A stretch of 64,000 nt of DNA from Chloracidobacterium thermophilum B. GTDB taxonomy: Bacteria; Acidobacteriota; Blastocatellia; Chloracidobacteriales; Chloracidobacteriaceae. How positions within the stretch are numbered: the first letter of the stretch is position 1; every line of letters starts with the position of its first letter. Position numbers and translations under genes: made by a program. The notes under the pieces were generated by a model that worked only from the letters and a program-made list of their open reading frames with translations, did not search any database and was not told the DNA's origin. This document shows positions 24,826 through 32,889 of the stretch, piece after piece. The stretch spans positions 1,719,501-1,783,500 of the forward strand of contig NC_016024.1 of assembly GCF_000226295.1 (NCBI RefSeq), given 5' to 3'.

Positions 24826-26511
24826 TCAGTGGGTTGGCGTCGTGCCGCCGGCTGTCGGCTGCGCCTCGATCTGGCGTCTGACGATGCCGTTTGGAGACGG
24901 TGTGAAGGTGATCTGCTGCTGCCGGAAATCAATCTCGATGCGGCAGTGGCTCAGGAAGTCGCCCCCCAGGATGCCGCTCTGTTCAAAGCCCGATGACTCA
25001 TTGAGACGGCGCATGTCAATGACTGGCAAACGGAGATCATGGCGCACAAGGTCATAAATCCGCATGGCACCAATCGCCAGAACCGGCACTTTTTCGGATG
25101 ACCCGGCCGCGCCGACGATCCGCACACACTGATCGGGAAGAATCTTGGACTGCCAGTTGTGCCGCTCGACGACCGATTGATCCACAACCGAGGCACTGGC
25201 ACCCGAATCCAGGATGAAGTTAAGGATGTGGCCGTCATCGAGCTGTGTCTCAACACTGATGAGTCCGCTTTCCGTCAGGCGGAAAGGCAGACGGGTCGCG
25301 CCATCACCTGCCGGAGCCGGCTGGGACTTGGGCGCTGCATCACGTGGAGTGTAGCGCAAACCCAGAACCCGCTGAGGATAGTCAAGGGTCAGGACAAAAT
25401 CGGCAAGCGTTGACAGTCCCAGAAAGCCGTCCACCCTGGTGCCATGGCTGTTCAGGCTCTGAATGTCACGGAGATAGACCGGCACGGTTTCGATTTTGAT
25501 CGGACCCAGCTCAAGTGACTTCAGCACGCCATACACGATAGGAAACGTCCCACTTCCACCCACGGCCCGGGCCTCCCCTCCGGCGGCCACCGGGCGGATA
25601 CCGAGTTTGGCGGCAGCATCGTTGGAAAGCACACAGGAACTGGCCCCGGTGTCGAGAACGAAGTTGAACGGGCCCTTGCCGTTGATCCGCACGTTGATGT
25701 GCGGCCGCCGCCCGTGGAGTTCAAAGGGAATGAGGGCATCGGCGCGTTCCTGGACGACATTGATGCGTGACGTTCCAAGGTAGGTGTAAAAACGAATCAC
25801 CCCTTCGATCCGCTCACGCCGCTCGGCATCCGTGCGTGGGGCAAGCCGCAGGAAGTTGCGCAGGGAGTCGGCCGCAAAGTGAAAATTCTCCAGCCGGGAG
25901 GCAATCCGCGCCGCCAGCAGGTGATAGTCCGGCTCTTCCGGGCTTTCACTGATGGCGGCCGTGATGAGTTGTGCCGCCAGGGAGAGCTGATTCTCATAAC
26001 AGGCCAACTCGGCAATCCCAGCCATGGCGATGGCATTGTTGCGCTTGAGCGCGAGCGCCTGCTTGAGGGCATCAAAACCATCCCGAAAGTAACCGGAACG
26101 CAGGAGCGCCACACCTGAAATGGCCAGGGCTTCGTCATGTTTCGTGGGCGGCGCAAGCAACGGGCGTACCACATCGTAGGCTTCCGCATGGTGCCGGGTC
26201 TTGATGAGCAGCCAGGCTAGTCCGCAGCGCGCCGAAGCCAGTTCCGCATCAAGGGCCAGCGCCTGGCGGTACACGGCCTCAGCCGCCTCGAAGTCCCCGT
26301 TCCGCGCCAATTTGCGCCCCTGCTTCACGAGGTTGGCCGCCTGGCGACGCGCCTCGGAAGCCTCATCCCCACCCAGGGCTGAAGGCGCGGCCCAGGTCGC
26401 CGTCCCCCAGTGCGTAACGCAAAACGTCAGGCACAGGACGGTTGTCCACCGTACCAGGCTTTCAAAAGCCATCGGCCGCCATAAACGGGTAGCGCGGAGC
26501 AAGCTTCCCAT
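24826..26511 (-). CDS. Secreted TPR protein with two retropepsin-like aspartic protease domains
   Basis: The 561-residue protein starts with a hydrophobic signal-like segment (SLVRWTTVLCLTFCVTHWGTATWAAP) and then has TPR-type helices up to ~residue 240. Two aspartic protease half-domains follow. The first has FNFVLDTGASSCVLS with Asp at ~287 and the second has LNFILDSGASASVVD with Asp at ~435. Each is followed by the expected hydrophobic-Gly region (DGFLGLSTLADF and SGILGGDFLSHCRIEID). The two may pair to form one active site as in pepsin, or dimerise. The start at 26511 is supported by GGGAGG about 9 bases upstream. Substrate is unknown; a periplasmic or outer-surface role is likely. Confidence 0.85.
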   Translation of the reverse strand: MGSLLRATRLWRPMAFESLVRWTTVLCLTFCVTHWGTATWAAPSALGGDEASEARRQAANLVKQGRKLARNGDFEAAEAVYRQALALDAELASARCGLAWLLIKTRHHAEAYDVVRPLLAPPTKHDEALAISGVALLRSGYFRDGFDALKQALALKRNNAIAMAGIAELACYENQLSLAAQLITAAISESPEEPDYHLLAARIASRLENFHFAADSLRNFLRLAPRTDAERRERIEGVIRFYTYLGTSRINVVQERADALIPFELHGRRPHINVRINGKGPFNFVLDTGASSCVLSNDAAAKLGIRPVAAGGEARAVGGSGTFPIVYGVLKSLELGPIKIETVPVYLRDIQSLNSHGTRVDGFLGLSTLADFVLTLDYPQRVLGLRYTPRDAAPKSQPAPAGDGATRLPFRLTESGLISVETQLDDGHILNFILDSGASASVVDQSVVERHNWQSKILPDQCVRIVGAAGSSEKVPVLAIGAMRIYDLVRHDLRLPVIDMRRLNESSGFEQSGILGGDFLSHCRIEIDFRQQQITFTPSPNGIVRRQIEAQPTAGGTTPTH

Positions 26512-26911
26512 GAGAACCAACCTCCCTGAATGAGCAGATGAGACACAACCGAATCCGCGCAAGCACGGGAACTGGGGGGCAGCCCGTTTGCACCATCACC
26601 GGGTTGCTGGAAACCTAAAGCCGAGCCGTCAGACGGAGTCCGCTCTGACCCCAAAAGCCTTGCGATGTAGGAAAAAGAAGCTAAGCCAACGATAAACAGT
26701 GTTTGTTTTGCGTGGGCAGGATTATAGGCTAACCCGCGCCGGTGTGCAAAAAGACGTGGTGCGGCCGTCACTCACCAGACATACCTGACGCCAAGCCCTT
26801 GGGAGCCAGCAGTACGTCTGAATTCCGATTTACCCTCACTGCCAGCGCGACTAGCATAGGAAACCATCCTTCTGTGTCTTGCTCTGAACGGACACCTGCC
26901 CAGCCTGAGCT
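26512..26911. other. 400-base divergent intergenic region
   Basis: This spacer separates the protease-like gene (minus) from the zinc-ribbon gene (plus), so it should hold both promoters. I see the protease gene's ribosome-binding site near 26520 and an inverted repeat GTCAGA (26628-26633) / TCTGAC (26644-26649). I see no convincing -35/-10 pair, small gene or RNA element. Confidence 0.5.
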
Positions 26912-27811
26912 ATGAAGATCATCTGCCCCGAATGTCAAACTGAAGCGGCGCCGGGAATGAAGTTTTGCCGGAACTGCGGCGAAAAGCTCCCTGATCCACT
27001 CTCTTCTGCGCCGACCGTCGCTGGCACGGCCCTGCCACCACTGGACCAAGCAGGAACGGTTGAAAGTCCGGCGGTCGTACCGCCCAAACCACCCGAGGCG
27101 TTCAAAACGGTCGTCGGGCAGGCGGTCACACCGCCCAAGCCACCTGAAGCCTTCAAAACCGTGGCGGGGCCGGCTGTCACACTGCCGAAGCCATCTCCCG
27201 ATGCCCTCAAAACTGTGGGGGGACAGGCCGTTCCGGCTGCCCCAGCCCTATCCCAACCCACATCGCCAGGCCCGGCGGACGCCGGGCAGGAACCGGCAGC
27301 CGACAGCGGCCGGCGCTTTGTGTACCTCATGCTGACGCTGGTGGCGCTGGGCTTTCTGGCCGGACTGGCGCTGTTTTTTGCCGTCTATGTCTTTGGCGAA
27401 AAACCCAGGCCAGCCGTCCCGGCAGCGCGTACCGGCACTGAGTTCCTCGATGCCTCCATCACCCGCATCGAGCTGTGCAGTTTTCGGGTGCTGCCGACCG
27501 AACCTGATGCCTTTGACTTTGAGGCAGCATCCAATGCCTTTCCGGCGGGTATCCGGGCAGTTGCTGTTCGCGTCAGTGGCCGCACCCGCCCTGATGGCGA
27601 CTACCGTGTGGTCTGGCGTCGGCTGGAAACGGCCGCGCCGCTGATGGCCCAGTCCATTCAGTCCCTCACAGAGAACAAGCAGACGGTCCGGCTGCTCTAT
27701 CAGCCGGACGGAATGCCCCTGCCTTCCGGGACTTACCTGGTCGAAATTCAGGATGGTGACCGGCCACTGGCCCGCGCCTATTTCACGATTGGTCTTCCGG
27801 CCAAACCGTAG
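26912..27811 (+). CDS. Zinc-ribbon membrane protein with Pro-rich repeat linker
   Basis: The 299-residue product begins with a zinc ribbon: C5-P-E-C8 and C19-R-N-C22-G. A low-complexity linker follows, with three copies of a 17-18 residue unit (P-K-P-P-E-A-F-K-T-V). A single transmembrane helix (FVYLMLTLVALGFLAGLALFFAVYVFG, ~136-162) leads to an extracytoplasmic C-terminal domain of about 135 residues with beta-rich character (GDYRVVWRRLE, SGTYLVEIQDGDRPLARAYFTIG). The topology puts the zinc ribbon in the cytoplasm and the beta domain outside, a layout seen in many uncharacterised bacterial proteins. No function can be assigned. It converges on the CDF transporter gene. Confidence 0.75.
   Translation: MKIICPECQTEAAPGMKFCRNCGEKLPDPLSSAPTVAGTALPPLDQAGTVESPAVVPPKPPEAFKTVVGQAVTPPKPPEAFKTVAGPAVTLPKPSPDALKTVGGQAVPAAPALSQPTSPGPADAGQEPAADSGRRFVYLMLTLVALGFLAGLALFFAVYVFGEKPRPAVPAARTGTEFLDASITRIELCSFRVLPTEPDAFDFEAASNAFPAGIRAVAVRVSGRTRPDGDYRVVWRRLETAAPLMAQSIQSLTENKQTVRLLYQPDGMPLPSGTYLVEIQDGDRPLARAYFTIGLPAKP
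27080..27235 (+). repeat. Three tandem 51-54-bp coding repeats
   Basis: Units start at 27080, 27131 and 27182. The first two are 51 bases and the third is 54 (one extra codon). They encode the Pro-rich linker of the zinc-ribbon protein. Divergence is greater between the last unit and the first two. Confidence 0.85.
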
Positions 27812-27841
27812 GCCCTGGACGGCAACCGACCCTGCGGACGG

Positions 27842-28504
27842 TCATCCGGGTAAGCTGGTGGGCAGGTCCGTTGTTTGGGCAGGGGACGCTTTGGCCGTGA
27901 TGCGGAGTTCGGCCAGCGCCGCCGAAAGCACCCGTACCGACGAAACGAGCAGCAGAAGCACCAGCCCGCTGGCCACCACGACATCTGGCCACGCCGCCCC
28001 TGTCAGCCACACCAGTGCGGCCGCCACCAGCACCGCCACATTCCCCGCCACATCGTTCCGGGAACAGGCCCAGACGGAACTCATGTTGATGTCTTCCTGG
28101 CGGTGCTGCCACAGAAGCCACAGGCAGGCGCCATTGGCGGCGAGTCCGAGCAGACTGAAGACGCCCATGACCTCAAACAACGGCACGCCCGGATGGAAGA
28201 GCCGGTGGACGATTTGCACCACAACCCCTGCGGCGGCGGCGAAGATGAGTCCACCTTTGAACAGGGCGACGCGCGCCTTGGCGGCCCGGTCACGGGAAAC
28301 CACGTAGAGGCTCAGTCCGTAGGTCAGCGCATCGCCCAGGTTGTCCAGGCTGTCCGCCAGCAGGGCCGTCGAACGGCCATACCACGCCGCACCGACTATC
28401 ACGCCAAACATGAGCGCGTTGATGCCGAGCGTCAGCCACAGCGTACGCCGTTGCCGCGCAGAGCATGGACTGAACGAACTTTCGTGGTGGCAGCAGCTTC
28501 CCAT
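27842..28504 (-). CDS. Cation diffusion facilitator (CDF) family transporter
   Basis: The 220-residue protein has an N-terminal Cys/His cluster (GSCCHHE), then about six transmembrane segments. Metal-site-like motifs are ADSLDNLGDALTYG (D-x-x-x-D in helix 2) and CSRNDVAGN in helix 5. This subfamily lacks the long cytoplasmic C-terminal domain of larger CDF proteins. It exports divalent metal ions (zinc, cobalt, cadmium or iron; specificity not predictable) in exchange for protons. The first 78 codons and 66 bases upstream are duplicated at 32590-32889. Its original upstream neighbour was most likely the ArsA-like gene now at 32845-33969, so the island may have changed its transcription. Confidence 0.88.
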   Translation of the reverse strand: MGSCCHHESSFSPCSARQRRTLWLTLGINALMFGVIVGAAWYGRSTALLADSLDNLGDALTYGLSLYVVSRDRAAKARVALFKGGLIFAAAAGVVVQIVHRLFHPGVPLFEVMGVFSLLGLAANGACLWLLWQHRQEDINMSSVWACSRNDVAGNVAVLVAAALVWLTGAAWPDVVVASGLVLLLLVSSVRVLSAALAELRITAKASPAQTTDLPTSLPG

Positions 28505-28570
28505 GGCAGCCTGTCTCCCGCGCCGTCAGGCAAAGGTGATCGTCAGGGTGTCACCACTGTAGTCAGTGCT
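28271..28570. repeat. Left copy of 300-bp direct repeat flanking the helicase island
   Basis: This stretch aligns without gaps to 32590-32889 (offset 4319) with roughly 20-25 mismatches by eye. It holds codons 1-78 of the CDF gene, the 21-base spacer, and the last 14 codons plus stop of the ArsA-like gene. Homology stops abruptly at both ends. Confidence 0.92.
28526..28570 (-). pseudogene. ArsA-like ATPase gene fragment (last 14 codons)
   Basis: On the minus strand this reads S-T-D-Y-S-G-D-T-L-T-I-T-F-A-stop, matching the C-terminus of the intact ArsA-like protein at 32845-33969 except for its first two residues. Upstream of it the sequence is unrelated island DNA, so this is a remnant left by the duplication. 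Confidence 0.85.
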
Positions 28571-28853
28571 ATACGATAGCAAAGTCTTTATCCGGTCTGC
28601 TCGAGCAAGTGGGAGGCGAGGTGCCACGGGTCAGCGGTAAGGCACCTACGATGCCAAAGCGGTTCACGCTCCGACCAGCACGCGGCAGTCCAAGGCGGCG
28701 ATTTCCCTTGGGGAAGGTGCCATCCCATGGGGACTACCTCAACACCTTCCCCTATCTGGTACGCCTATCTAGTACGCCACAGTCCATCCAGGGAGGCGAA
28801 AGAGGGCAAATTGTGCCTGCTACGTGGATCAGGAGTGAGAAAAAGAGTAAGTC
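28571..28853. other. Left island junction, no gene seen
   Basis: This 283-base stretch runs between the left repeat and the helicase gene. It probably holds the helicase promoter. I see no integrase, transposase or inverted-repeat end. A short open frame crosses it but has no family-like sequence or good start. Confidence 0.5.
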
Positions 28854-31800
28854 ATGCCAAAATCATCAGGAATTAGCTGTTTGTGTATCAGTATTTCTAA
28901 TCGTCCACCAATTCCGATTATGTACGCAAAGCTCTTCAGATTCTGGCAAACCATTGAAGCACTTTCGCCGCAGGGCGCCGATAAGCCTGATGCCTCAAAC
29001 AGGAGCTTCCCTATCTACCGGGTCGAGGACGGAAACCTGCCACCTTGGCTTGATTCATCGCATCTTCGTCGTCCCATTCTAGCCAATAAGGCCTGGCGCT
29101 ATTCGTTGCAGTGTGGACTTTTCGACAGCCTAAAACTGGCCGAGTTGTTGACCACAAGGATCAGTCAGCCTGACGACGTCCTCAATGAGAAACTGAAAGG
29201 CGGTGAAAGCCGGCTGTTTGATCTTGGCTTTGATGACTCTGGCATCCCGATTCCAGAAACGTTTGTGCTTTCGATGGCCTGTTGGGCATCCGGTCAGATT
29301 CTTCAGTTCAATGTTGACATTCTAGAGCAGGGTGGCCAGAACAATCTGGATGACGTCAAGGTGTACGATCACGTGTTGCCGATCAACAGCGGTTATAAGG
29401 GTTTCGACGCCCTGTCCGAGCGGCTGATTGGCTATGTGGCAAAGCAAGCGGCTGTGTTGCAGAAACAAAATCAGAAAGCAACGAAAGAATGGCTGGATCA
29501 TCTCGTCCGTTTCGTGGCTGACAAGTGCTACTTCCCCAAGCACCTTTTTTCTGACCAGCCTACTTATATCGCCAAATGCTTCCAGGTGAAGGTCGAGGGG
29601 AAAACCTCTGCCGGGAAACCCCAGGAAGGTAATGGCCAGCCTGGCGACAAAGCCGGGGATGCTGATGAGAGCAGCACAGCACAAAGCGACGACCTCATCG
29701 GCAAACCCGGCGACAAAGCCAAGGATGTCGTCGGGAGCAGCGCAGCGCAACGCAACGACCTCATCAACAGCTTTTACATCGGTGATCTCACTCTGCTGAA
29801 AAAGGCAGCAGAGACGGAAAACCTTGGCGAAGGCTTACAGGCCTTTCTTGCCCCTCACAACATCAGGCCCATCAATCTGCGCACGCCGGAAGGTGTCCGA
29901 ACTTCTCTGGAAATGCTTTCGCCCGAACGGATGCCTCGCGGGTGCTGGCCTTCCGATCATCCGCTGGTTTTCAGCCAGCAGCTCGCCGTCAATGAAATCT
30001 GGCGCAGGCTGGCAAAAGAACCGGGGCTTTTTGCCGTCAATGGCCCTCCAGGGACAGGGAAGACGACTCTGCTACGCGACATCGTGGCTGCGGTGATAGT
30101 AGAACGCGCCGCACATTTGGTCGAGGCGGTTAGGAAGAATCGCACATTTAGACAAGAGCAAAACCAAAAGATCGGCGACAGGCTGATTCCTTACTACCCG
30201 TTCGGAGACGCCGTAGCGGGGACTTCCATCGTTGTGGTCTCCGCAAACAACGGAGCAGTCGAGAACGTCTCCTTGGAGCTTCCGTCCATCAACAGTGTGC
30301 CGGATCGGGTGGAAGGGCGCTACTTCACGGAGCTTGCCACTGAGGTGCTCAGGGCGCAGGGGCAGAAAAGCGCCAGCGCGTGGGGGCTTCTTGCTGCCCG
30401 GTTGGGCAACAAGCAAAACCGGACCACGTTCCTTGACAAGTTCTGGTGGGCAGAACCCTGCGGCGCGGAAACCAAAGTCGGGCAGCCATGGAGCGGCGAG
30501 GGATTGCGTTGGCATCTCAACCAAATCAAGTGTGGCAGTCGCCAACCCTCGATGTCATTGGAAGACGCTATCGAGCGGTTCGTGCAGGCGCAACACAACG
30601 AGAAGAAAGCCAGACAGAAGCTGATCGACGCAGCAGACATTCCGAAGCAAATCCAGAAAAAACAGGAAACGTATGATAAAGCCTTGCTTGAACTACAACG
30701 ACTTGCTGACGAGGAGGCAGAGTCGCAGCACCTTGCGTATGAAATGGATAAGCGCATTCTCCTCCTTGACACAGAGAATAACAAGCTGGGGAGTCAAATA
30801 TGCGAAGTCGAGGAAAGACTCACCAAACATGATAACGAAAAGCCCGGGTTCCTGACTTGGCTGTTAACACTCGGTCGCTCGCATCGTGACTGGCGGAAAC
30901 GGAAAGAGATGATCGTCGCCGAACACGACAATCTTCTCAAAAAGCAAGGCCTTCTGATGCAGCACAAGAGGGATGCCGAAGCAATTCGTGACAAAGCACG
31001 TGCAACCCTCGCCAAACTTGCTCGACACAAAGCATCGAAACGTGCAATGGCGAACAACTTGTGCAAAGAGATTAGGGACTTGCAAAGAAAGCTGGCAAGC
31101 ACTAAAGCGGAATTGGGTAAGCACTGGGTCGATCAGAACTGTGATAATGATGCCCGAGAGAAGTCCTCTCCCTGGATGACCGAGGAGTGGCGTCTGGCAC
31201 GGGAAGCGCTTTTCCTGGCGGCACTTGACCTGCACAGGGCGTTTATCGAGAACAACGCCGACGAGATGATCACAAACCTCAATCTTGTCAGTGACTGGTT
31301 GAGCGGAAAATCCCTCCCAGAGCAGATGGCTCGCACGGCGCTCGATACACTGTGCCTCGTGACGCCCGTGATCTCGACAGCTTTTGCTTCTGTCCCAAGG
31401 ATGTTTGCCGACATCGGCCGGGAAGGGATCGGTTGGCTGCTGATTGATGAAGCTGGACAGGCTTTGCCCCAACACGCGGCAGGAGCTATCTGGCGGGCGA
31501 AACGCACGATCGTCGTAGGCGATCCCAACCAGCTTGAACCAGTCATCACGGTGCCTTCTTCTGTGGAGGAAGCACTTGCCGATCACTACAAGATCAAAAA
31601 GCCCTGGTGGCCGACGATGACATCGGTTCAACGCATGGCTGATCAAGCGACGGACATCGGCACATCGCTAGAAGACCCCCTTGGGGACAAACTTTGGGTG
31701 GGCTGTCCGCTGCGTGTGCACCGGCGCTGTGATGAACCGATGTTCTCGATCAGCAACCACATCGCTTATGGCGGGATGATGGTCTTTGGCAAACCTCCCT

Positions 31801-32306
31801 CGTCAGCATCCAATCTTCCCCCCAGTTGCTGGATCGATGTGCACGGTTCCAGAAACCAGCGCCACTGGATCGAAGAAGAGGGAGAGGTAGTCAACAGCTT
31901 GGTCTGTTTGCTGTTGAAGCAATTTGGCATCGAGCGTGAGGACATATTCCTTGTCTCACCCTTCAAGGACTGCGCCAGGAAGCTGTCCGAAATCGGACAG
32001 CAGTTTCGTCTCGATTCAAAAAAGGTGGGTACTGTGCATACCTCTCAGGGCAAGGAGGCTGATGTGGTTATTCTGGTGCTCGGCGGCGATCCGAGTAGAC
32101 CCGGAGCGAAAGACTGGGCCGCATCCAAGCCGAACCTGCTCAACGTGGCTGTAAGTCGCGCAAAGAAGCGTCTTTACGTGATTGGGAACGCCGCAGAATG
32201 GAAAAAGCGATGCTTTTTCAAGCAAGCAGTTGAAAAGTTAGGCACAAAGACTTTTCAAGAGTTCGTGAGTCAAGTCCAAAGTGGGTCAGATAAAAAAGCC
32301 CCTTGA
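28854..32306 (+). CDS. Large SF1 (Upf1/DNA2-like) helicase of a genomic island
   Basis: The 1150-residue protein has a poorly characterised N-terminal ~380 residues, then the helicase core. Walker A is GPPGTGKTTLLRDIV. A long coiled coil (~residues 580-770, rich in Glu, Lys, Leu and Gln) is inserted in the core. Then follow LLIDEAGQALPQHAAGA, VVGDPNQLEPV (motif III), GTVHTSQGKEADVVILVLGG (motif V) and LLNVAVSRAKKRLYVIG (motif VI). The DEAG-Q motif and the coiled-coil insertion place it with Upf1-like SF1B helicases. No nuclease motif is evident. The start at 28854 follows a weak AAAAAGAG; Met23 (28920) is an alternative. Base composition looks lower in GC than its neighbours. Large lone helicases in islands are often anti-phage, which is inference here. 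Confidence 0.85.
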   Translation: MPKSSGISCLCISISNRPPIPIMYAKLFRFWQTIEALSPQGADKPDASNRSFPIYRVEDGNLPPWLDSSHLRRPILANKAWRYSLQCGLFDSLKLAELLTTRISQPDDVLNEKLKGGESRLFDLGFDDSGIPIPETFVLSMACWASGQILQFNVDILEQGGQNNLDDVKVYDHVLPINSGYKGFDALSERLIGYVAKQAAVLQKQNQKATKEWLDHLVRFVADKCYFPKHLFSDQPTYIAKCFQVKVEGKTSAGKPQEGNGQPGDKAGDADESSTAQSDDLIGKPGDKAKDVVGSSAAQRNDLINSFYIGDLTLLKKAAETENLGEGLQAFLAPHNIRPINLRTPEGVRTSLEMLSPERMPRGCWPSDHPLVFSQQLAVNEIWRRLAKEPGLFAVNGPPGTGKTTLLRDIVAAVIVERAAHLVEAVRKNRTFRQEQNQKIGDRLIPYYPFGDAVAGTSIVVVSANNGAVENVSLELPSINSVPDRVEGRYFTELATEVLRAQGQKSASAWGLLAARLGNKQNRTTFLDKFWWAEPCGAETKVGQPWSGEGLRWHLNQIKCGSRQPSMSLEDAIERFVQAQHNEKKARQKLIDAADIPKQIQKKQETYDKALLELQRLADEEAESQHLAYEMDKRILLLDTENNKLGSQICEVEERLTKHDNEKPGFLTWLLTLGRSHRDWRKRKEMIVAEHDNLLKKQGLLMQHKRDAEAIRDKARATLAKLARHKASKRAMANNLCKEIRDLQRKLASTKAELGKHWVDQNCDNDAREKSSPWMTEEWRLAREALFLAALDLHRAFIENNADEMITNLNLVSDWLSGKSLPEQMARTALDTLCLVTPVISTAFASVPRMFADIGREGIGWLLIDEAGQALPQHAAGAIWRAKRTIVVGDPNQLEPVITVPSSVEEALADHYKIKKPWWPTMTSVQRMADQATDIGTSLEDPLGDKLWVGCPLRVHRRCDEPMFSISNHIAYGGMMVFGKPPSSASNLPPSCWIDVHGSRNQRHWIEEEGEVVNSLVCLLLKQFGIEREDIFLVSPFKDCARKLSEIGQQFRLDSKKVGTVHTSQGKEADVVILVLGGDPSRPGAKDWAASKPNLLNVAVSRAKKRLYVIGNAAEWKKRCFFKQAVEKLGTKTFQEFVSQVQSGSDKKAP
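29643..29774 (+). repeat. 66-bp tandem duplication inside the helicase gene
   Basis: Two units starting at 29643 and 29709 both begin GGCGACAAAGCC and encode the related 22-residue segments G-D-K-A-x-D...S-S-x-A-Q-x-x-D-L-I. The period keeps frame. The units have diverged at several positions, so the duplication is not recent. Confidence 0.85.
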
Positions 32307-32589
32307 TCATCAGGCAGACTGGATCGCGTGCCTGAGAGCACTGTGGCTTACATCGCCCTGCCGTGCATGGCGGTGCCCACTTCCCGGCAATGCCTGCTTT
32401 GTTGAAGCAGGTCGTCAGAGTGTTGTGATTGACCAAGCGGTCATAGTCTGGTCAGTTCGTCACCGGGTAGCGACACTTCCCCCTCCATCGTCGCGGACAC
32501 TTTTGGTCTCGTTGTTATTGTCATTCTCATACGCTCGTTGCTTCAGCAGACCCGATTGACGGAAAATTATTCACCAGTACCACATGGCG
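32307..32589. other. Right island junction, no gene seen
   Basis: Downstream of the helicase stop there is a small hairpin (CCTGCTT 32393-32399 / AAGCAGG 32405-32411) without a U-tract and no recognisable coding sequence. The boundary with the right repeat is at 32590. No transposase remnant was seen. Confidence 0.5.
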
Positions 32590-32823
32590 GCGCGCCTTGG
32601 CTATGCGGTCACGGGAAACCACGTAGAGGCTCAGTCCGTAGGTCAGCGCATCGCCCAGGTTGTCCAGGCTGTCCGCCAGCAGGGCCATCGAACGGCCATA
32701 CCACGCCGCACCGACTATCACGCCAAACATGAGCGCGTTGATGCCGAGCGTCAGCCACAGCGTACGCCGTTGCCGCGCGGAACAGGGGTTGAACGCACCT
32801 TCGTCGTGGCAGCAGTTTCCCAT
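32590..32823 (-). pseudogene. Truncated CDF transporter gene (first 78 codons)
   Basis: Reading MGNCCHDEGAFNPCSARQ and onward, it tracks the intact CDF protein at 27842-28504 through the DSLDNLGD metal motif and then runs into unrelated sequence after codon ~78. The open frame continues to 32527 by chance. With only about two membrane segments it cannot be a working transporter. Confidence 0.9.
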
Positions 32824-32889
32824 AGCAGCCTGTCTCCCGCACCGTCAGGCAAAGGTGATCGTCAGGGTATCGCCGCTGTAATCGGCGCC
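32590..32889. repeat. Right copy of 300-bp direct repeat flanking the helicase island
   Basis: Partner of 28271-28570. This copy joins the intact ArsA-like gene to a truncated CDF gene. Mismatches cluster in the CDF start region and in the ArsA C-terminal codons, several of them silent. Confidence 0.92.

Noticed and set aside
28609-29082. A 157-codon plus-strand frame at the left island junction
   Set aside because: It overlaps the start of the helicase gene, has no ribosome-binding site and no family resemblance.
28571-32589. Transposon or prophage as the source of the helicase island
   Set aside because: No transposase, integrase, terminal inverted repeats or short target-site duplication was found; the flanking repeats are 300 bp and homologous to the local gene pair.
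32527-32823. A functional second CDF transporter gene
   Set aside because: Homology ends at 32590 after 78 codons and most membrane helices are missing, so it is a duplication remnant.
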